Positions 8,229 to 17,731 of a stretch of DNA of 64,000 bases are shown here, piece after piece (position 1 is the first letter of the stretch; each line of letters opens with the position of its first letter). The stretch spans positions 2,960,501 to 3,024,500 of the forward strand of contig NZ_CP046620.1 in NCBI RefSeq assembly GCF_009931615.1. Reading direction: 5' to 3'. A program made the position numbers and the translations under genes. The notes under the pieces are model-generated. The model saw only the letters and a list, made by a program, of their open reading frames with translations, was not told the DNA's origin and did no database searches. Origin of the DNA: Algicella marina (GTDB lineage Bacteria > Pseudomonadota > Alphaproteobacteria > Rhodobacterales > Rhodobacteraceae).

Positions 8229-9833
8229 TCACTCTGCTGGTGTTGCGTAGGGCAAGGCGGTCGTCGCCGGTCTGGCGCCGCGAATGGTCATCCACATGTT
8301 CCAGACCATGACCAGCGCACCACTCAGGTAGAGGATGCCACCCAGCCCCCGCACCACGTACATCGGGAATTTTGCACTCACCGTGTCGGCGAAGGAATTG
8401 ACGAGGAAACCCTGGTCATCGACCTCCCGCCACATCAGCCCCTCCATGATGCCCGTCACCCACATCGAGGCCGCGTAGAGCACGATTCCGAGCGTAGCCA
8501 GCCAGAAATGCCAGTTGATGGCCGAGAGCGAGAACATCTGTTTCCTGCCCCAAAGCCTCGGCGTCAGGAAGTACAGGCACGCGAAGGTGATCATCCCGTT
8601 CCAGCCAAGCGCTCCGGAATGCACGTGCCCGATCGTCCAGTCGGTGTAGTGCGACAGGCTGTTGACCGAACGGATAGACATCATCGGTCCCTCGAAGGTG
8701 GACATGCCGTAGAAGCCGAGACTCAGCACGAACATCCGCAGGATCGGGTCCGTACGCAGCTTGTCCCAGGCGCCCTGCAGCGTCATCAACCCGTTGATCA
8801 TCCCGCCCCATGACGGCATCCACAAGATGATCGAGAACACCATGCCCAGCGTCGAGGCCCAGTCAGGCAACGCGGTGTAGTGCAGGTGATGCGGACCAGC
8901 CCAGATGTAGAGAAAGATCAGTGCCCAGAAATGGATTATCGACAGCTTGTAACTGTAGATCGGTCGTTCCGCCTGCTTCGGCACGAAGTAGTACATCATC
9001 CCGAGGAATCCCGCCGTCAGGAAGAAGCCCACGGCATTATGGCCGTACCACCATTGCGTCATCGCGTCCTGCACACCGGAAAAGACCTGTACCGACTTGC
9101 TGCCGAAAATGCTGACAGGTACCGACATGTTGTTAACGACATGCAGCATCGCCACGGTGATGATGAAGCTCAGGAAGAACCAGTTCGCGACATAGATGTG
9201 CCGCTCTTTCCGGATGACGATGGTGCCGAGATAGACCGCCAGATAGGCCAGCCAGACTGCCGTCAGCCACAGGTCGACATACCATTCGGGCTCGGCATAT
9301 TCCTTTGACTGGGTTGCACCCAGCAAGTAGCCGGTGGCTGCCAGAACGATGAACAGCTGGTAACCCCAGAATACAAACCACGCCGCCTTACCGCCCCACA
9401 GCCGCACGCCGCTGGTCCGCTGGACCACGTAGAACGATGTCGCGATCAGGGCGTTGCCACCGAAGGCGAAAATCACGGCGCTGGTGTGCAACGGTCGCAA
9501 CCGACCAAAATTCGTGAACGGCTGGCCCCAGTCGAAGTTTAGCGCTGGAAATGCCAGTTGGAACGCGATGAATGTCCCGACGAGGAAACCCGCTAATCCC
9601 CAGAAGGCAGTGGCGATCACCCCGGCCCGGATTACTCCGTCCTCGTACACATCGCCAGACACAGTAGCGGGCTTCGGTTCGCCGGTATTGCGCAAAACCC
9701 AGATGAACATTGCAAATGCGATCACCATGATCATGAAAGCATGAATCTGGTAGGCAAGATCATGCGCCCAACTGCTCGCAAGCGCAGCGAAGAAGGTAAT
9801 TGCCCCCAACATGACAAGCTTTACGTAATCCAT
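8229..9833 (-). CDS. ccoN: cbb3 cytochrome c oxidase catalytic subunit I CcoN
   Basis: 534 residues, about twelve membrane helices, with the heme-copper oxidase histidine pattern ([13 protein letters not shown] for the CuB/active-site histidine and tyrosine region, [13 protein letters not shown] for the vicinal histidines, [14 protein letters not shown] near the heme ligands). It reduces oxygen to water at a b3-CuB centre with high oxygen affinity and pumps protons. It is the first gene of ccoNOQP, downstream of a perfect anaerobox. Confidence 0.97.
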   Translation of the reverse strand: MDYVKLVMLGAITFFAALASSWAHDLAYQIHAFMIMVIAFAMFIWVLRNTGEPKPATVSGDVYEDGVIRAGVIATAFWGLAGFLVGTFIAFQLAFPALNFDWGQPFTNFGRLRPLHTSAVIFAFGGNALIATSFYVVQRTSGVRLWGGKAAWFVFWGYQLFIVLAATGYLLGATQSKEYAEPEWYVDLWLTAVWLAYLAVYLGTIVIRKERHIYVANWFFLSFIITVAMLHVVNNMSVPVSIFGSKSVQVFSGVQDAMTQWWYGHNAVGFFLTAGFLGMMYYFVPKQAERPIYSYKLSIIHFWALIFLYIWAGPHHLHYTALPDWASTLGMVFSIILWMPSWGGMINGLMTLQGAWDKLRTDPILRMFVLSLGFYGMSTFEGPMMSIRSVNSLSHYTDWTIGHVHSGALGWNGMITFACLYFLTPRLWGRKQMFSLSAINWHFWLATLGIVLYAASMWVTGIMEGLMWREVDDQGFLVNSFADTVSAKFPMYVVRGLGGILYLSGALVMVWNMWMTIRGARPATTALPYATPAE

Positions 9834-9914
9834 GTATCTGCCCTCACGACGCTAAGGGCCCTCGCGGGCACCTGTTGATTGGCCCGGTTCTAGAAAGCCA
9901 CGCGCGACGGTTCC

Positions 9915-9928
9915 TTGATCTGGATCAA
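9915..9928 (-). promoter_or_regulatory. FNR/FnrL anaerobox upstream of ccoNOQP
   Basis: TTGATCTGGATCAA is a perfect match to the TTGAT-N4-ATCAA consensus. Its centre is 88 bp upstream of the ccoN ATG, with a plausible -10 about 30 bp downstream on the minus strand, the geometry of a class II FNR-activated promoter. Induction of cbb3 oxidase by FnrL/FixK at low oxygen is well established in related bacteria. Confidence 0.85.
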
Positions 9929-10001
9929 CCTTCCGGGCAGCGGCGGTCGCCAGATCGCCGCAGGGTGTCTTGCCGCGCGCTCAACACTTTGCCGCTATTT
10001 C

Positions 10002-10031
10002 CGGCAGCCTGCCGCAGGGCAGTGCACTGCC
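10002..10031. promoter_or_regulatory. Tandem palindromes upstream of the BMP-type ABC operon
   Basis: CGGCAGCCTGCCG (10002-10014) and GGCAGTGCACTGCC (10018-10031) are each perfect palindromes built from GGCAG/CTGCC arms, with centres about 16.5 bp apart, 125-155 bp before the binding-protein start. This looks like a dimeric regulator's paired operator, although RNA hairpins are an alternative. No cognate regulator is adjacent. Confidence 0.4.
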
Positions 10032-10155
10032 GCACGGCCGAAACACACTTTGCAGAGATGCGTATTGTCGGCAGCCAGTTCGTGTTTTACCGTTTGGTCA
10101 AGGTTCGTCAGGAACCTCCATCGCCGACAACAAGACCAACAACAGGGTAACAATC

Positions 10156-11178
10156 ATGTCCAATTCCACGTTCAGGGGCGCCGTATCACGCCGCGCCCTG
10201 CTCGCCACCGGCGCCGCCCTCGGGACGCTGGCCACGCTTTCCGCGCCCATAGCCATCGCGCAGGAACCACTGAAAGTGGCGGGCATCTACACCGTGCCGG
10301 TCGAACAACAGTGGGTCAGCCGCATCCACATCGCCGCCGTCGCGGCACAGGAGCGGGGCGACATCGACTACACCTATTCCGAAAACACCGCCAACACGGA
10401 CTATCCACGCGTCATGCGCGAATATGCCGAGCAGGGATACGATCTCATCGTCGGTGAAATCTTCGGCGCCGAGGCCGAGGCCCGTGAAGTCGCCGCCGAA
10501 TATCCCGATGTCGCTTTCCTCATGGGATCCTCGTTCAAGGAAGACCCGGCACTGCCCAACCTCGCCGTTTTCGACAACTACATTCAGGATGCCTCCTACC
10601 TCACCGGCATCATCGCCGGCGCCATGTCTGAGAGCGATAATATCGGCATGGTTGGCGGCTTTCCAATCCCGGAGGTCAACCGCCTGATGCACGCTTTCAT
10701 GGCCGGCGCCCGGGAAATGAACCCCGACGTGACCTTTCAGGTTTCCTTCATCGGCTCATGGTTCGATCCCCCCAAGGCCAAGGAGACCGCCTACGCGATG
10801 ATCGAGAACGGCGCAGATATGCTTTATGCGGAACGTTTCGGCGTGTCTGATGCGGCGAAGGAGAAAGGCGTACTCGCCATCGGAAACGTCATCGACACGC
10901 AGGCCGACTACCCCGACACAGTAGTCGCCTCCGCCATCTGGCATTTTGAGCCGACCCTCGATGCCGCGATAGCCGCCGTCAAGGCGGGCGAGTTTACGGC
11001 AGCCGACTACGGCCTCTACTCCTTCATGAAGGAAGGCGGCTCCTCCATTGCGCCCTACGGCACATTCGAAGGCAAGATTCCCGAAGCTGCCCTCGATATG
11101 GTCCGAGAGAAGGCAGCGGCCATTGAATCCGGCGAATTCAGCGTCGAAATCAACGACGAAGAGCCGAAGTCGTCCTGA
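10156..11178 (+). CDS. BMP family ABC transporter substrate-binding protein
   Basis: 340 residues with a twin-arginine-like leader (SRRALLATGAALGTLATLSA) and a Med/BMP (PnrA-like) fold. The family binds purine nucleosides or related purines, but the ligand cannot be read here. The region GEIFGAEAEAREVAAEYPDVAFLMGS matches the conserved first half of the family. An open frame continues upstream to 9970, but the ATG at 10156 is the first with a signal peptide directly after it. It is followed by the ATPase after 1 bp and two permeases, a complete importer. Confidence 0.9.
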   Translation: MSNSTFRGAVSRRALLATGAALGTLATLSAPIAIAQEPLKVAGIYTVPVEQQWVSRIHIAAVAAQERGDIDYTYSENTANTDYPRVMREYAEQGYDLIVGEIFGAEAEAREVAAEYPDVAFLMGSSFKEDPALPNLAVFDNYIQDASYLTGIIAGAMSESDNIGMVGGFPIPEVNRLMHAFMAGAREMNPDVTFQVSFIGSWFDPPKAKETAYAMIENGADMLYAERFGVSDAAKEKGVLAIGNVIDTQADYPDTVVASAIWHFEPTLDAAIAAVKAGEFTAADYGLYSFMKEGGSSIAPYGTFEGKIPEAALDMVREKAAAIESGEFSVEINDEEPKSS

Positions 11179-11179
11179 T

Positions 11180-12721
11180 ATGGAAACCAGTGCAAAGGCG
11201 CAGCCTGTTCTGCGCCTTTTCAACATCACCAAGCGGTTCGGCTCCGTCACAGCCAACGATGCGGTAAGCTTCGACCTTGCACGGGGAGAGGTCATCGCGC
11301 TGCTGGGGGAAAACGGCGCCGGCAAGACGACCCTGATGAACATCCTCTTCGGTCAATACACGGCCGACGAAGGCAGCGTCACGGTCTTCGGCCAACCCCT
11401 GCCTCCCGGCAACCCCCGCGCCGCACTCGATGCGGGAGTCGGCATGGTTCACCAACACTTCACGTTGGCCGAAAATCTTACCGTCCTGGAAAATATCGTA
11501 CTCGGCACGCAGGGCCTCGCCACACCAAGCCTCAATACCCGCGCTGCCCGCGCTCGCATCGGCGAGCTTTCCCGCCGGTTTCACCTCTCGGTCGATGCCG
11601 ATGCCCGTGTCAGCAGCCTGACGGTGGGGGAACGCCAGCGGGTCGAAATCCTCAAGGCCCTCTACCGCGACGCCCGCATTCTGATTCTCGACGAACCCAC
11701 CGCTGTCCTCACCCCACAGGAAACCGACGCCCTGTTCGCAACCCTGCGTGAAGCCATTGGCCTCGGCCTGTCCATCGTCTTTATCTCCCACAAGCTCCAC
11801 GAGGTCATGGCCATCTCGAACCGCGTCCTTGTCCTCCGCCACGGTCGCCTGATTGCGGAGCGGGAAACGCAGGCAACCTCGCGGGAGGAACTGGCTGCCC
11901 TCATGGTCGGTGGCGAAACATCCGCCCCTGTATTCGACGCTCGCGATCCTGGCCCCGCACTTCTCCGGCTCAGCGATGTCTCCACGCCAAGCGAAGGCTC
12001 CGCCCCCGGGCTTCAATCCATTACTTTGGAACTCCGCGCGGGCCAGATCACCGGCCTCGCTGGGGTCTCCGGCAACGGACAGGCTGCTCTGTCCAACCTT
12101 CTTTCCGGACTTATATCACCCACCGCCGGCACGTTGGAAATCGCGGACATACCTGTCACCGCATGGTCGCCCAGCGCCGCAATTGCCAAGGGCATCGCCC
12201 GCATCCCCGAAGATCGCCACAAGACAGGCACCATCGCCGATTTCGACATCACCGGAAATGCCATCCTCGAAACCTACATCACAGGCTTTTCCCGCCGTGG
12301 CCTGATGAACTGGCGCAGCGCCCGCCGCCATGCTGATAACCTCATAGCCACCTACGATATTCGCTGCCCGGGCCCTGATGCCCGCATCCGCCTGCTCTCC
12401 GGGGGCAACATGCAGAAGCTGATCCTCGGACGCGTACTCGAAACGTCGCCCCGCATCATCCTCGCCAACCAGCCGGTTCGCGGCCTCGACGTCGGCGCGG
12501 TCAACTACGTCCATGGCCGACTGGCCGAAGCCAGAGAAAACGGTGCCGCCATCCTGCTCATCTCCGAGGATCTGGACGAAATCATGAAACTCTCGGATGT
12601 CATCCATGTCATTTCCGAAGGCCGCCTCAGCCCGGCCTTCAAACGCGGCACCATGCAGCCCGAGGATCTCGGCGTCTGGATGGCCGGCGACGGTTTTGCG
12701 GAGGCCGCGCATGCGTCTTGA
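11180..12721 (+). CDS. ABC transporter ATP-binding protein (double nucleotide-binding domain, nucleoside type)
   Basis: 513 residues with two nucleotide-binding domains. The first has a full Walker A (GENGAGKTTLM) and signature LTVGERQR with Walker B ILILDEP. The second has a changed Walker A (GVSGNGQAAL) and signature LSGGNMQK, the usual asymmetry of the sugar/nucleoside (RbsA/YufO-like) group. ATG 11180 lies one base after the binding-protein stop, and the 3' end overlaps the first permease by 11 bp. It powers import through the permeases at 12711 and 13762. Confidence 0.93.
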   Translation: METSAKAQPVLRLFNITKRFGSVTANDAVSFDLARGEVIALLGENGAGKTTLMNILFGQYTADEGSVTVFGQPLPPGNPRAALDAGVGMVHQHFTLAENLTVLENIVLGTQGLATPSLNTRAARARIGELSRRFHLSVDADARVSSLTVGERQRVEILKALYRDARILILDEPTAVLTPQETDALFATLREAIGLGLSIVFISHKLHEVMAISNRVLVLRHGRLIAERETQATSREELAALMVGGETSAPVFDARDPGPALLRLSDVSTPSEGSAPGLQSITLELRAGQITGLAGVSGNGQAALSNLLSGLISPTAGTLEIADIPVTAWSPSAAIAKGIARIPEDRHKTGTIADFDITGNAILETYITGFSRRGLMNWRSARRHADNLIATYDIRCPGPDARIRLLSGGNMQKLILGRVLETSPRIILANQPVRGLDVGAVNYVHGRLAEARENGAAILLISEDLDEIMKLSDVIHVISEGRLSPAFKRGTMQPEDLGVWMAGDGFAEAAHAS

Positions 12722-13760
12722 ACCCATTGCCAACCCCAGCCTCGCGCGCCAGTTCGTACCTCCCGCCCTCGCCATCGCCGCAAGTTTTCTCATCGCCGCT
12801 CTGCTGGCACTTGTTGCCGGTGGCAACCCCTTCTCGGTCTTCGGCCTGATTTTCAACGGCGCCCTCGGCTCCCGGTTCGCTCTGCTGGAAACCCTGAATC
12901 GCGCCACCCCGCTCATCTTCACCGGCCTTGCCGTGGCCGTCGCCTTTCGGGCCAAGCTCTGGAACATCGGTGCCGAGGCCCAGCTCTACATGGGTGCCGT
13001 CGTCACTGTCGTCCTCGGAACCGGCGCTGTCACACTGCCCGCCGCCATCCTCCTGCCAGCCATCGGTATTGCGGCAATGCTCGGCGGCGCACTCGTTCTC
13101 CTGATTCCCGCATTGCTTAAAACCCGCCTCGGAGTTGACGAAGTCGTAACCACCCTTCTCTTCAATTTCATCTTTCTGCTCTTCGTCTCATACCTGCTCG
13201 AAGGTCCGCTGAAGGACCCGATGGGCATGGGCTGGCCGAAGTCCGAACGCCTGATCCCCGAGGCGCGCCTGCCCCGCATTGTCGACGGCCTCCGTCTCCA
13301 TTGGGGCTTCGCCCTCGCATTGATCTCCGCTCTCGCCGTCTGGTTTATTGACGCACGCACCACCCTCGGATTTGAGATGCGCGCCGTCGGTCAGAACCCC
13401 GAAGCCGCTCGCTTCGCCGGCATTCCGGTTACCGCCGTCATTCTGAAAACTGCCTTGCTGTCTGGCGGTCTCGCCGCCCTCGCCGGTTTCTCGGAGGTGG
13501 CCGGGCTCAAGGGATCTCTCACCCTCGATCTCTCACCGGGCTTCGGCTACACGGGCATCGTCGTTGCCATGCTGGCTCTGCTGCATCCGCTTGGCGTTGT
13601 CGCCGCAGCGCTCTTCGTTGCCGCCATTTTCGTCGGTGCCGACAGCATGAGCCGCGCCGCTGGCGTTCCGACCTACATCGCCGACATCATGCTCGCCTCC
13701 GCGCTGTTGCTCACCGTGCTCGCGATCCTCATCACCAGGTTCCGCGTGCGGAGAGACTGA
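12711..13760 (+). CDS. ABC transporter permease (BPD transp 2 family), subunit 1
   Basis: 349 residues, eight to ten hydrophobic helices, with the branched-chain/ribose-type permease pattern (NIGAEAQLYMGA, then ALLSGGLAALAGFSEVAGLKG). This is the YufP-like member of the BMP-type importer. ATG 12711 (MRLEPIANPSLARQF) overlaps the ATPase end; a longer in-frame N-terminus upstream lies inside the ATPase gene and is not used. Confidence 0.92.
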   Translation: MRLEPIANPSLARQFVPPALAIAASFLIAALLALVAGGNPFSVFGLIFNGALGSRFALLETLNRATPLIFTGLAVAVAFRAKLWNIGAEAQLYMGAVVTVVLGTGAVTLPAAILLPAIGIAAMLGGALVLLIPALLKTRLGVDEVVTTLLFNFIFLLFVSYLLEGPLKDPMGMGWPKSERLIPEARLPRIVDGLRLHWGFALALISALAVWFIDARTTLGFEMRAVGQNPEAARFAGIPVTAVILKTALLSGGLAALAGFSEVAGLKGSLTLDLSPGFGYTGIVVAMLALLHPLGVVAAALFVAAIFVGADSMSRAAGVPTYIADIMLASALLLTVLAILITRFRVRRD

Positions 13761-13761
13761 C

Positions 13762-14706
13762 ATGGACATTATCGAAATCTTTCTTTCCGCTTCTTTCTGG
13801 GCCGCCGCCATACGCATCGCCTCGCCGCTGATCTTCGCGACGATGGGCGAACTGATCTGTGAGCGCGCCGGTGTGCTGAACCTCGGCATCGAGGGCATCA
13901 TGGTCGCAGGAGCCTTTGCCGGCTGGATAGCTGTCTGGGCCGGCCTCCCACTCTGGGGCGGCGTTGGCGTCGCCCTTCTAACAGGCATGGCAATAGGCCT
14001 GATCCACGCCATCCTATCCGTGCCATTCGGCCTCTCACAGCACGTTGTCGGCATTGGCATCACCCTGCTGGCGACTTCGCTCACCTTCTACACCTATCGC
14101 GTGGTCCTGCCGGAAGTTTCCTCACCACCAAAAATCATGGCCTTTCAACCATACGAAATACCCCTTTTCTCAGACATACCATTCCTTGGCCCGGCGCTCT
14201 TCTCGCAGACCCCGCTAACCTACGCCGCCTTCGCCCTCGTGGCAGTTACCGCGTTCGTGCTCTATCGCACCCCGTTGGGACTCGCTGTCCGCGCCGCCGG
14301 TGAAAGTCCGGCCGCCGTCGCGGCGCAGGGCCTTTCCGTGACCGCAATCCGCATGGGCGCCGTCATCGTCGGCAGCGGCTTCATGGCCGTCGGCGGCGCG
14401 TTCCTCACCATGTCCGCTTTCGACAGCTTCTTCTTCGAAATGGTCAATGGTCGCGGCTGGATCTGCATCGCGCTCGTCGTCTTCGGCGCATGGAAGCCCG
14501 GCAAGGCCCTGCTCGGTGCCATCCTTTTCGCCGCATTCGACGCTTTCCAGATTCGCCTCCAGCAAACCGGCGTCGGCGCCGTCGTCCCCTACCAGGTATT
14601 CCTGATGATGCCCTATCTGCTGTCGATCCTCGCCCTCATCCTGATGTCGCGGCGGGCAGAGGTCCCCGCCGCGCTGATGACCCCTTTCAACAAGGGTGAG
14701 CGGTAG
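13762..14706 (+). CDS. ABC transporter permease (BPD transp 2 family), subunit 2
   Basis: 314 residues, about eight membrane helices. The start region (CERAGVLNLGIEGIMVAGAFAG) is the hallmark of the YufQ-type partner permease in nucleoside importers. It begins one base after the first permease stop with GGAGAGACTGAC as ribosome site. Last gene of the operon; I see no clear terminator before the convergent gene ending at 14741. Confidence 0.93.
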   Translation: MDIIEIFLSASFWAAAIRIASPLIFATMGELICERAGVLNLGIEGIMVAGAFAGWIAVWAGLPLWGGVGVALLTGMAIGLIHAILSVPFGLSQHVVGIGITLLATSLTFYTYRVVLPEVSSPPKIMAFQPYEIPLFSDIPFLGPALFSQTPLTYAAFALVAVTAFVLYRTPLGLAVRAAGESPAAVAAQGLSVTAIRMGAVIVGSGFMAVGGAFLTMSAFDSFFFEMVNGRGWICIALVVFGAWKPGKALLGAILFAAFDAFQIRLQQTGVGAVVPYQVFLMMPYLLSILALILMSRRAEVPAALMTPFNKGER

Positions 14707-14740
14707 GCACGACGCAGGTATCTACCACTCACTAGCCGGT

Positions 14741-16030
14741 TCAGGCTGCGGTAACCCGCCAGACTATGTCGCCCACATCGTCGGCCATCAGCAGCGACTT
14801 GCCGTCCGGCCCCACGGCCACGCCGACCGGCCGCCCAAAGGACCACTTCTCATCTTCAGACAGGAAGCCGGAGAGGATATCTCGCGAGGGGCCCGAAGGC
14901 TTACCGCCCTCGAACGGCACGAAGATCAGCTTGTATCCACTCAGCGTGGAGCGATTCCACGATCCATGCTGGCCGATCACCATTCCCTGTCCGAATCCGG
15001 GCAACGTGCCCTCCGGCATCCAGCACAAACCCAGAGAGGCCGTATGCCCGCCCAGCGCGAAATCCGGCTGGATCGCCTTGGCCACCATCTCAGGTGACTG
15101 CGGGACCCGGTCATCCACGGTCTTTCCCCAGTAACAATACGGCCAGCCGTAGAAGCCACCGTCCGTTACCGAGGTCAGATAGTCCGGCGGCGTCTCGTCT
15201 CCCAGACCGTCGCGTTCATTCACCACCGTCCACAATTCCTGCGTTTCCGGCTCCCACGCCAGTCCTACCGGGTTGCGCAGTCCTCCGGCGAAAATACGCG
15301 CGTCGCCGCTGGCCAGATCCAGTTCCCAGATCGCCGCGCGCCCTTCCTCTGCCTCCATGCCGTCATCACCGATATTGGAAAGCGAACCGACACCCGCGTA
15401 GATCTTCGTTTTGTCGGGAGAGACGATCAGGCTGCGGGTCCAGTGTCCGCCAGGCTTGAAGTCCACCAGTTTCCTGCCTTCCCCCTCCAGACGCGTCGCC
15501 CCATCCTCGTAAGGAAAGGCCACGATGCCGTCGGTGTTGCCCACATAAAAAGTGCCATCAACCAAGGCCATCCCGAACGGCTGGTTCTGCTTCTCGACGA
15601 AAACCTCCCGCCGCTCGGCCACACCGTCACCATCCTCGTCCCGCCAGAGGGTGATCCGGTTGGCACTCACACCCAACGCACGCGCCCGGCGCATCGTCGC
15701 CTGCATTGCCCGGTCGAATAGACCCTTGGGCGGGTCCGCCTGCATCAGCGCCTCGGCGACGAGCACATCGCCGTTCGGCAGCACTTCGATCCAGCGCGGG
15801 TGTACAAGATCCGATGCGAATGCGTTGACTTTCAGCCCCGGCGCGGCGGTTGGCACATGCCCGGGCTCCCAACCTTTCGCAGTCGGCATCTTCAGCGTCA
15901 TTATTCCCTGGTTCTTCGCTTCCGGAATCTGCGGGTTCGCGCCGAAAGCCTGAGTCGCAGGTGCATTCGATCGCCGCAGCGCCACCATCACGCCGCCCAC
16001 GAAAGCCGTTAGTTGTGCCATGAAATCCAT
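14741..16030 (-). CDS. PQQ-dependent sugar dehydrogenase (L-sorbosone dehydrogenase-like)
   Basis: 429 residues. Beta-propeller repeats with the family sequence LVHPRWIEVLPNGDVLVAEA, later GLRNPVGLAWEPETQELWTVVNERDGLGDETPPDYL and a closing GPDGKSLLMADDVGDIVWRV match the sorbosone/soluble glucose dehydrogenase group. A hydrophobic N-terminal segment (MDFMAQLTAFVGGVMVAL) suggests export or anchoring. The start ATG 16030 has GAAGGGG about 6 bp upstream; a longer frame upstream lacks a ribosome site. The oxidised substrate is unknown, and the enzyme would feed electrons to periplasmic cytochromes if PQQ is bound. Confidence 0.82.
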   Translation of the reverse strand: MDFMAQLTAFVGGVMVALRRSNAPATQAFGANPQIPEAKNQGIMTLKMPTAKGWEPGHVPTAAPGLKVNAFASDLVHPRWIEVLPNGDVLVAEALMQADPPKGLFDRAMQATMRRARALGVSANRITLWRDEDGDGVAERREVFVEKQNQPFGMALVDGTFYVGNTDGIVAFPYEDGATRLEGEGRKLVDFKPGGHWTRSLIVSPDKTKIYAGVGSLSNIGDDGMEAEEGRAAIWELDLASGDARIFAGGLRNPVGLAWEPETQELWTVVNERDGLGDETPPDYLTSVTDGGFYGWPYCYWGKTVDDRVPQSPEMVAKAIQPDFALGGHTASLGLCWMPEGTLPGFGQGMVIGQHGSWNRSTLSGYKLIFVPFEGGKPSGPSRDILSGFLSEDEKWSFGRPVGVAVGPDGKSLLMADDVGDIVWRVTAA

Positions 16031-16195
16031 CTGTCGCCCCTTCTTCCTGTGCCCGCACGCTAGCGCAGTGAAACGGCACCCGAAACGGCGATTTCCGCTA
16101 TCGGGAAAAAATGTCCGTTCCCTAGCCGTCATGTTGCAGCCACCACAAGGATCGGGCCATAACTGCCCCCAGTCATCTCAGCGGGGGATCAACAC

Positions 16196-16861
16196 GTGAC
16201 AGGCGACGCATTCAAAGGCTTTTCGCCGGAGGCTCTCGAATTTCTCCAGTCGCTCCACGCGAACAACACACGCGAATGGTTCGCCACCAACCGCAAGATT
16301 TATGAATCGGAGATCAAACATCCCGCCGCAGCCTTCGCGGCCACCCTGGCGGAGGAAGTTGAAAACCTCACCGGCCACGGCCACAATCCCAAAGTCTTCC
16401 GTGTCCACCGCGATGTCCGTTTCTCAACCGACAAGACACCGTACAACGCCCACGTCCGCATTGCGCTCGTCCCCCAGGGCCTCGGACCGGCACTGCCGAT
16501 GTGGTTCTTCGGCCTCGGCACCGCCAAGATATCCCTCGGCACCGGCATCTTCACATTCGAGAAGGAGTCGCTGGAGGAGTGGCGCTGGCAGGTCGTAGAG
16601 CGCGGTGAGGAAATCAAGGCCATGCTCGACGCCCAGATGGAAAGCGGCGCCCGCATCGAACCTCCTGCGCTCAAACGTATCCCAAGAAACCTGCCCGCCG
16701 ACCATCCGCAGGCTTCCCTGTTCCTGCACAAGGGCCTCTCCGTCTGGCGCGACTACGGCAATCCGGAAATAGCCACCGATCCGGGCATTGTCGAAATCTG
16801 CCGACGTGATTTTGCCCGCCTACTGCCCGTCTGGCAGTTCTGCCGGACCCTCAAGGCTTAG
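16196..16861 (+). CDS. DUF2461 / TIGR02453 family protein
   Basis: 221 residues from a GTG start with GGGGGATCAACAC upstream. The conserved early motif FSPEALEFLQSLHANNTREWFATNRKIYE and the VFRVHRDVRFSTDKTPYN segment identify this widespread family of unknown function. The last four bases overlap the convergent racemase-like gene. No catalytic role is established for the family. Confidence 0.88.
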   Translation: MTGDAFKGFSPEALEFLQSLHANNTREWFATNRKIYESEIKHPAAAFAATLAEEVENLTGHGHNPKVFRVHRDVRFSTDKTPYNAHVRIALVPQGLGPALPMWFFGLGTAKISLGTGIFTFEKESLEEWRWQVVERGEEIKAMLDAQMESGARIEPPALKRIPRNLPADHPQASLFLHKGLSVWRDYGNPEIATDPGIVEICRRDFARLLPVWQFCRTLKA

Positions 16862-17595
16862 TCGGCTGCCGCAAAAACCTGCGGCACCAGACCCGCGCGA
16901 AACCAGTTGATCAGCGTCAGGATCGAAAACACCGGCAGCCCGGTGGCGCGCGCCACGTCGCCCGCATACGGTGCCATGTTCGTACATTCCAGCACGATCC
17001 CCCCTAACCTGTCTGCCCGGGCCTGCAAAGCCAGCGCCGCCTGCACAACGTCGCCACGCGCACGGGCGACATCAAGGTCTGCGTTGTCGCCCAGGAACAC
17101 CCGGCGAAAATGGCTGTCCAGCGCCAGACCTTGCACGGGTGTCCCTTGTGGCACACCCACCGCAGCCAGATGCCGCGCCGACAGCGCTTCCTCCGAAACC
17201 GTCAGAACCCCGGCCCGTCTGCCTTCAGGCAGCATCGCGTTCACGGGGACAACCTGCAACAACGCCGATGTCAGCACCGGCACCGGCAAAGCCGCCGCCA
17301 TTTCCCGCTGGTAGAGGGCCATGAATCCGCAACTTGTGGTGATCCCGGCCACGCCGTCTGCGACAAGGCCCCGCGCCGTGTCGAGGAAAGCGGGCAGCAG
17401 ACCAGTTGCCTCCTGCCGAACCACGCGGTCCGGCGATGCCGCCGGCACTGTCCGATACAACAGTGGAAACGGAAGACTGTCCGGGTTGCCGATGTCTCCC
17501 CGGATCCGCGGAAACCGCGTTTCCAGCATCAGCACGCCAATACGAATGTCATCTGCCAACAGCAAGCCACCTTCCGCCCCCCGAACACATGTCAC
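16858..17595 (-). CDS. Aspartate/glutamate racemase family protein
   Basis: About 245 residues. Two cysteine loops typical of the Asp/Glu/hydantoin racemase superfamily are present (GITTSCGFMALYQ and GIVLECTNMAPY). The overall sequence is closer to AroM/hydantoin-racemase-like members than to glutamate racemase MurI, so the substrate is open. The ATG at 17595 lacks a good ribosome site; GGAAGG at about 17569-17574 would better serve a TTG/CTG start at 17557-17565, so the first 10-12 residues are doubtful. Nearby genes for an alanine symporter and a DadA-like oxidase hint at amino-acid stereochemistry. Confidence 0.78.
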   Translation of the reverse strand: MTCVRGAEGGLLLADDIRIGVLMLETRFPRIRGDIGNPDSLPFPLLYRTVPAASPDRVVRQEATGLLPAFLDTARGLVADGVAGITTSCGFMALYQREMAAALPVPVLTSALLQVVPVNAMLPEGRRAGVLTVSEEALSARHLAAVGVPQGTPVQGLALDSHFRRVFLGDNADLDVARARGDVVQAALALQARADRLGGIVLECTNMAPYAGDVARATGLPVFSILTLINWFRAGLVPQVFAAAD

Positions 17596-17731
17596 ATCCG
17601 CGAAGCATTTGTTAAGAAATTATGAAAATTGTTGACCAAAACCCTGCAAACAGCGTCCACTCAAAACACAAATTACAAAAAAAACGAATTTGCGCAGGAT
17701 CGCAGATCAAAACAACAAGGAGTGGGACAAC

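Larger units (their letters stand above)
9834..10155. other. Divergent regulatory region between ccoN and the BMP-type ABC operon
   Basis: 322 bases without a gene. It contains the FNR box (9915-9928), a possible minus-strand -10 element near 9888-9893 (TAGAAC on that strand) placed about 30 bp from the FNR centre, and two adjacent GGCAG/CTGCC palindromes (10002-10031) nearer the BMP gene. Confidence 0.6.

Noticed and set aside
9970-10155. An N-terminal extension of the BMP binding protein
   Set aside because: It would span the palindromes and lack a signal peptide; the ATG at 10156 places a twin-arginine-like leader at the N-terminus.
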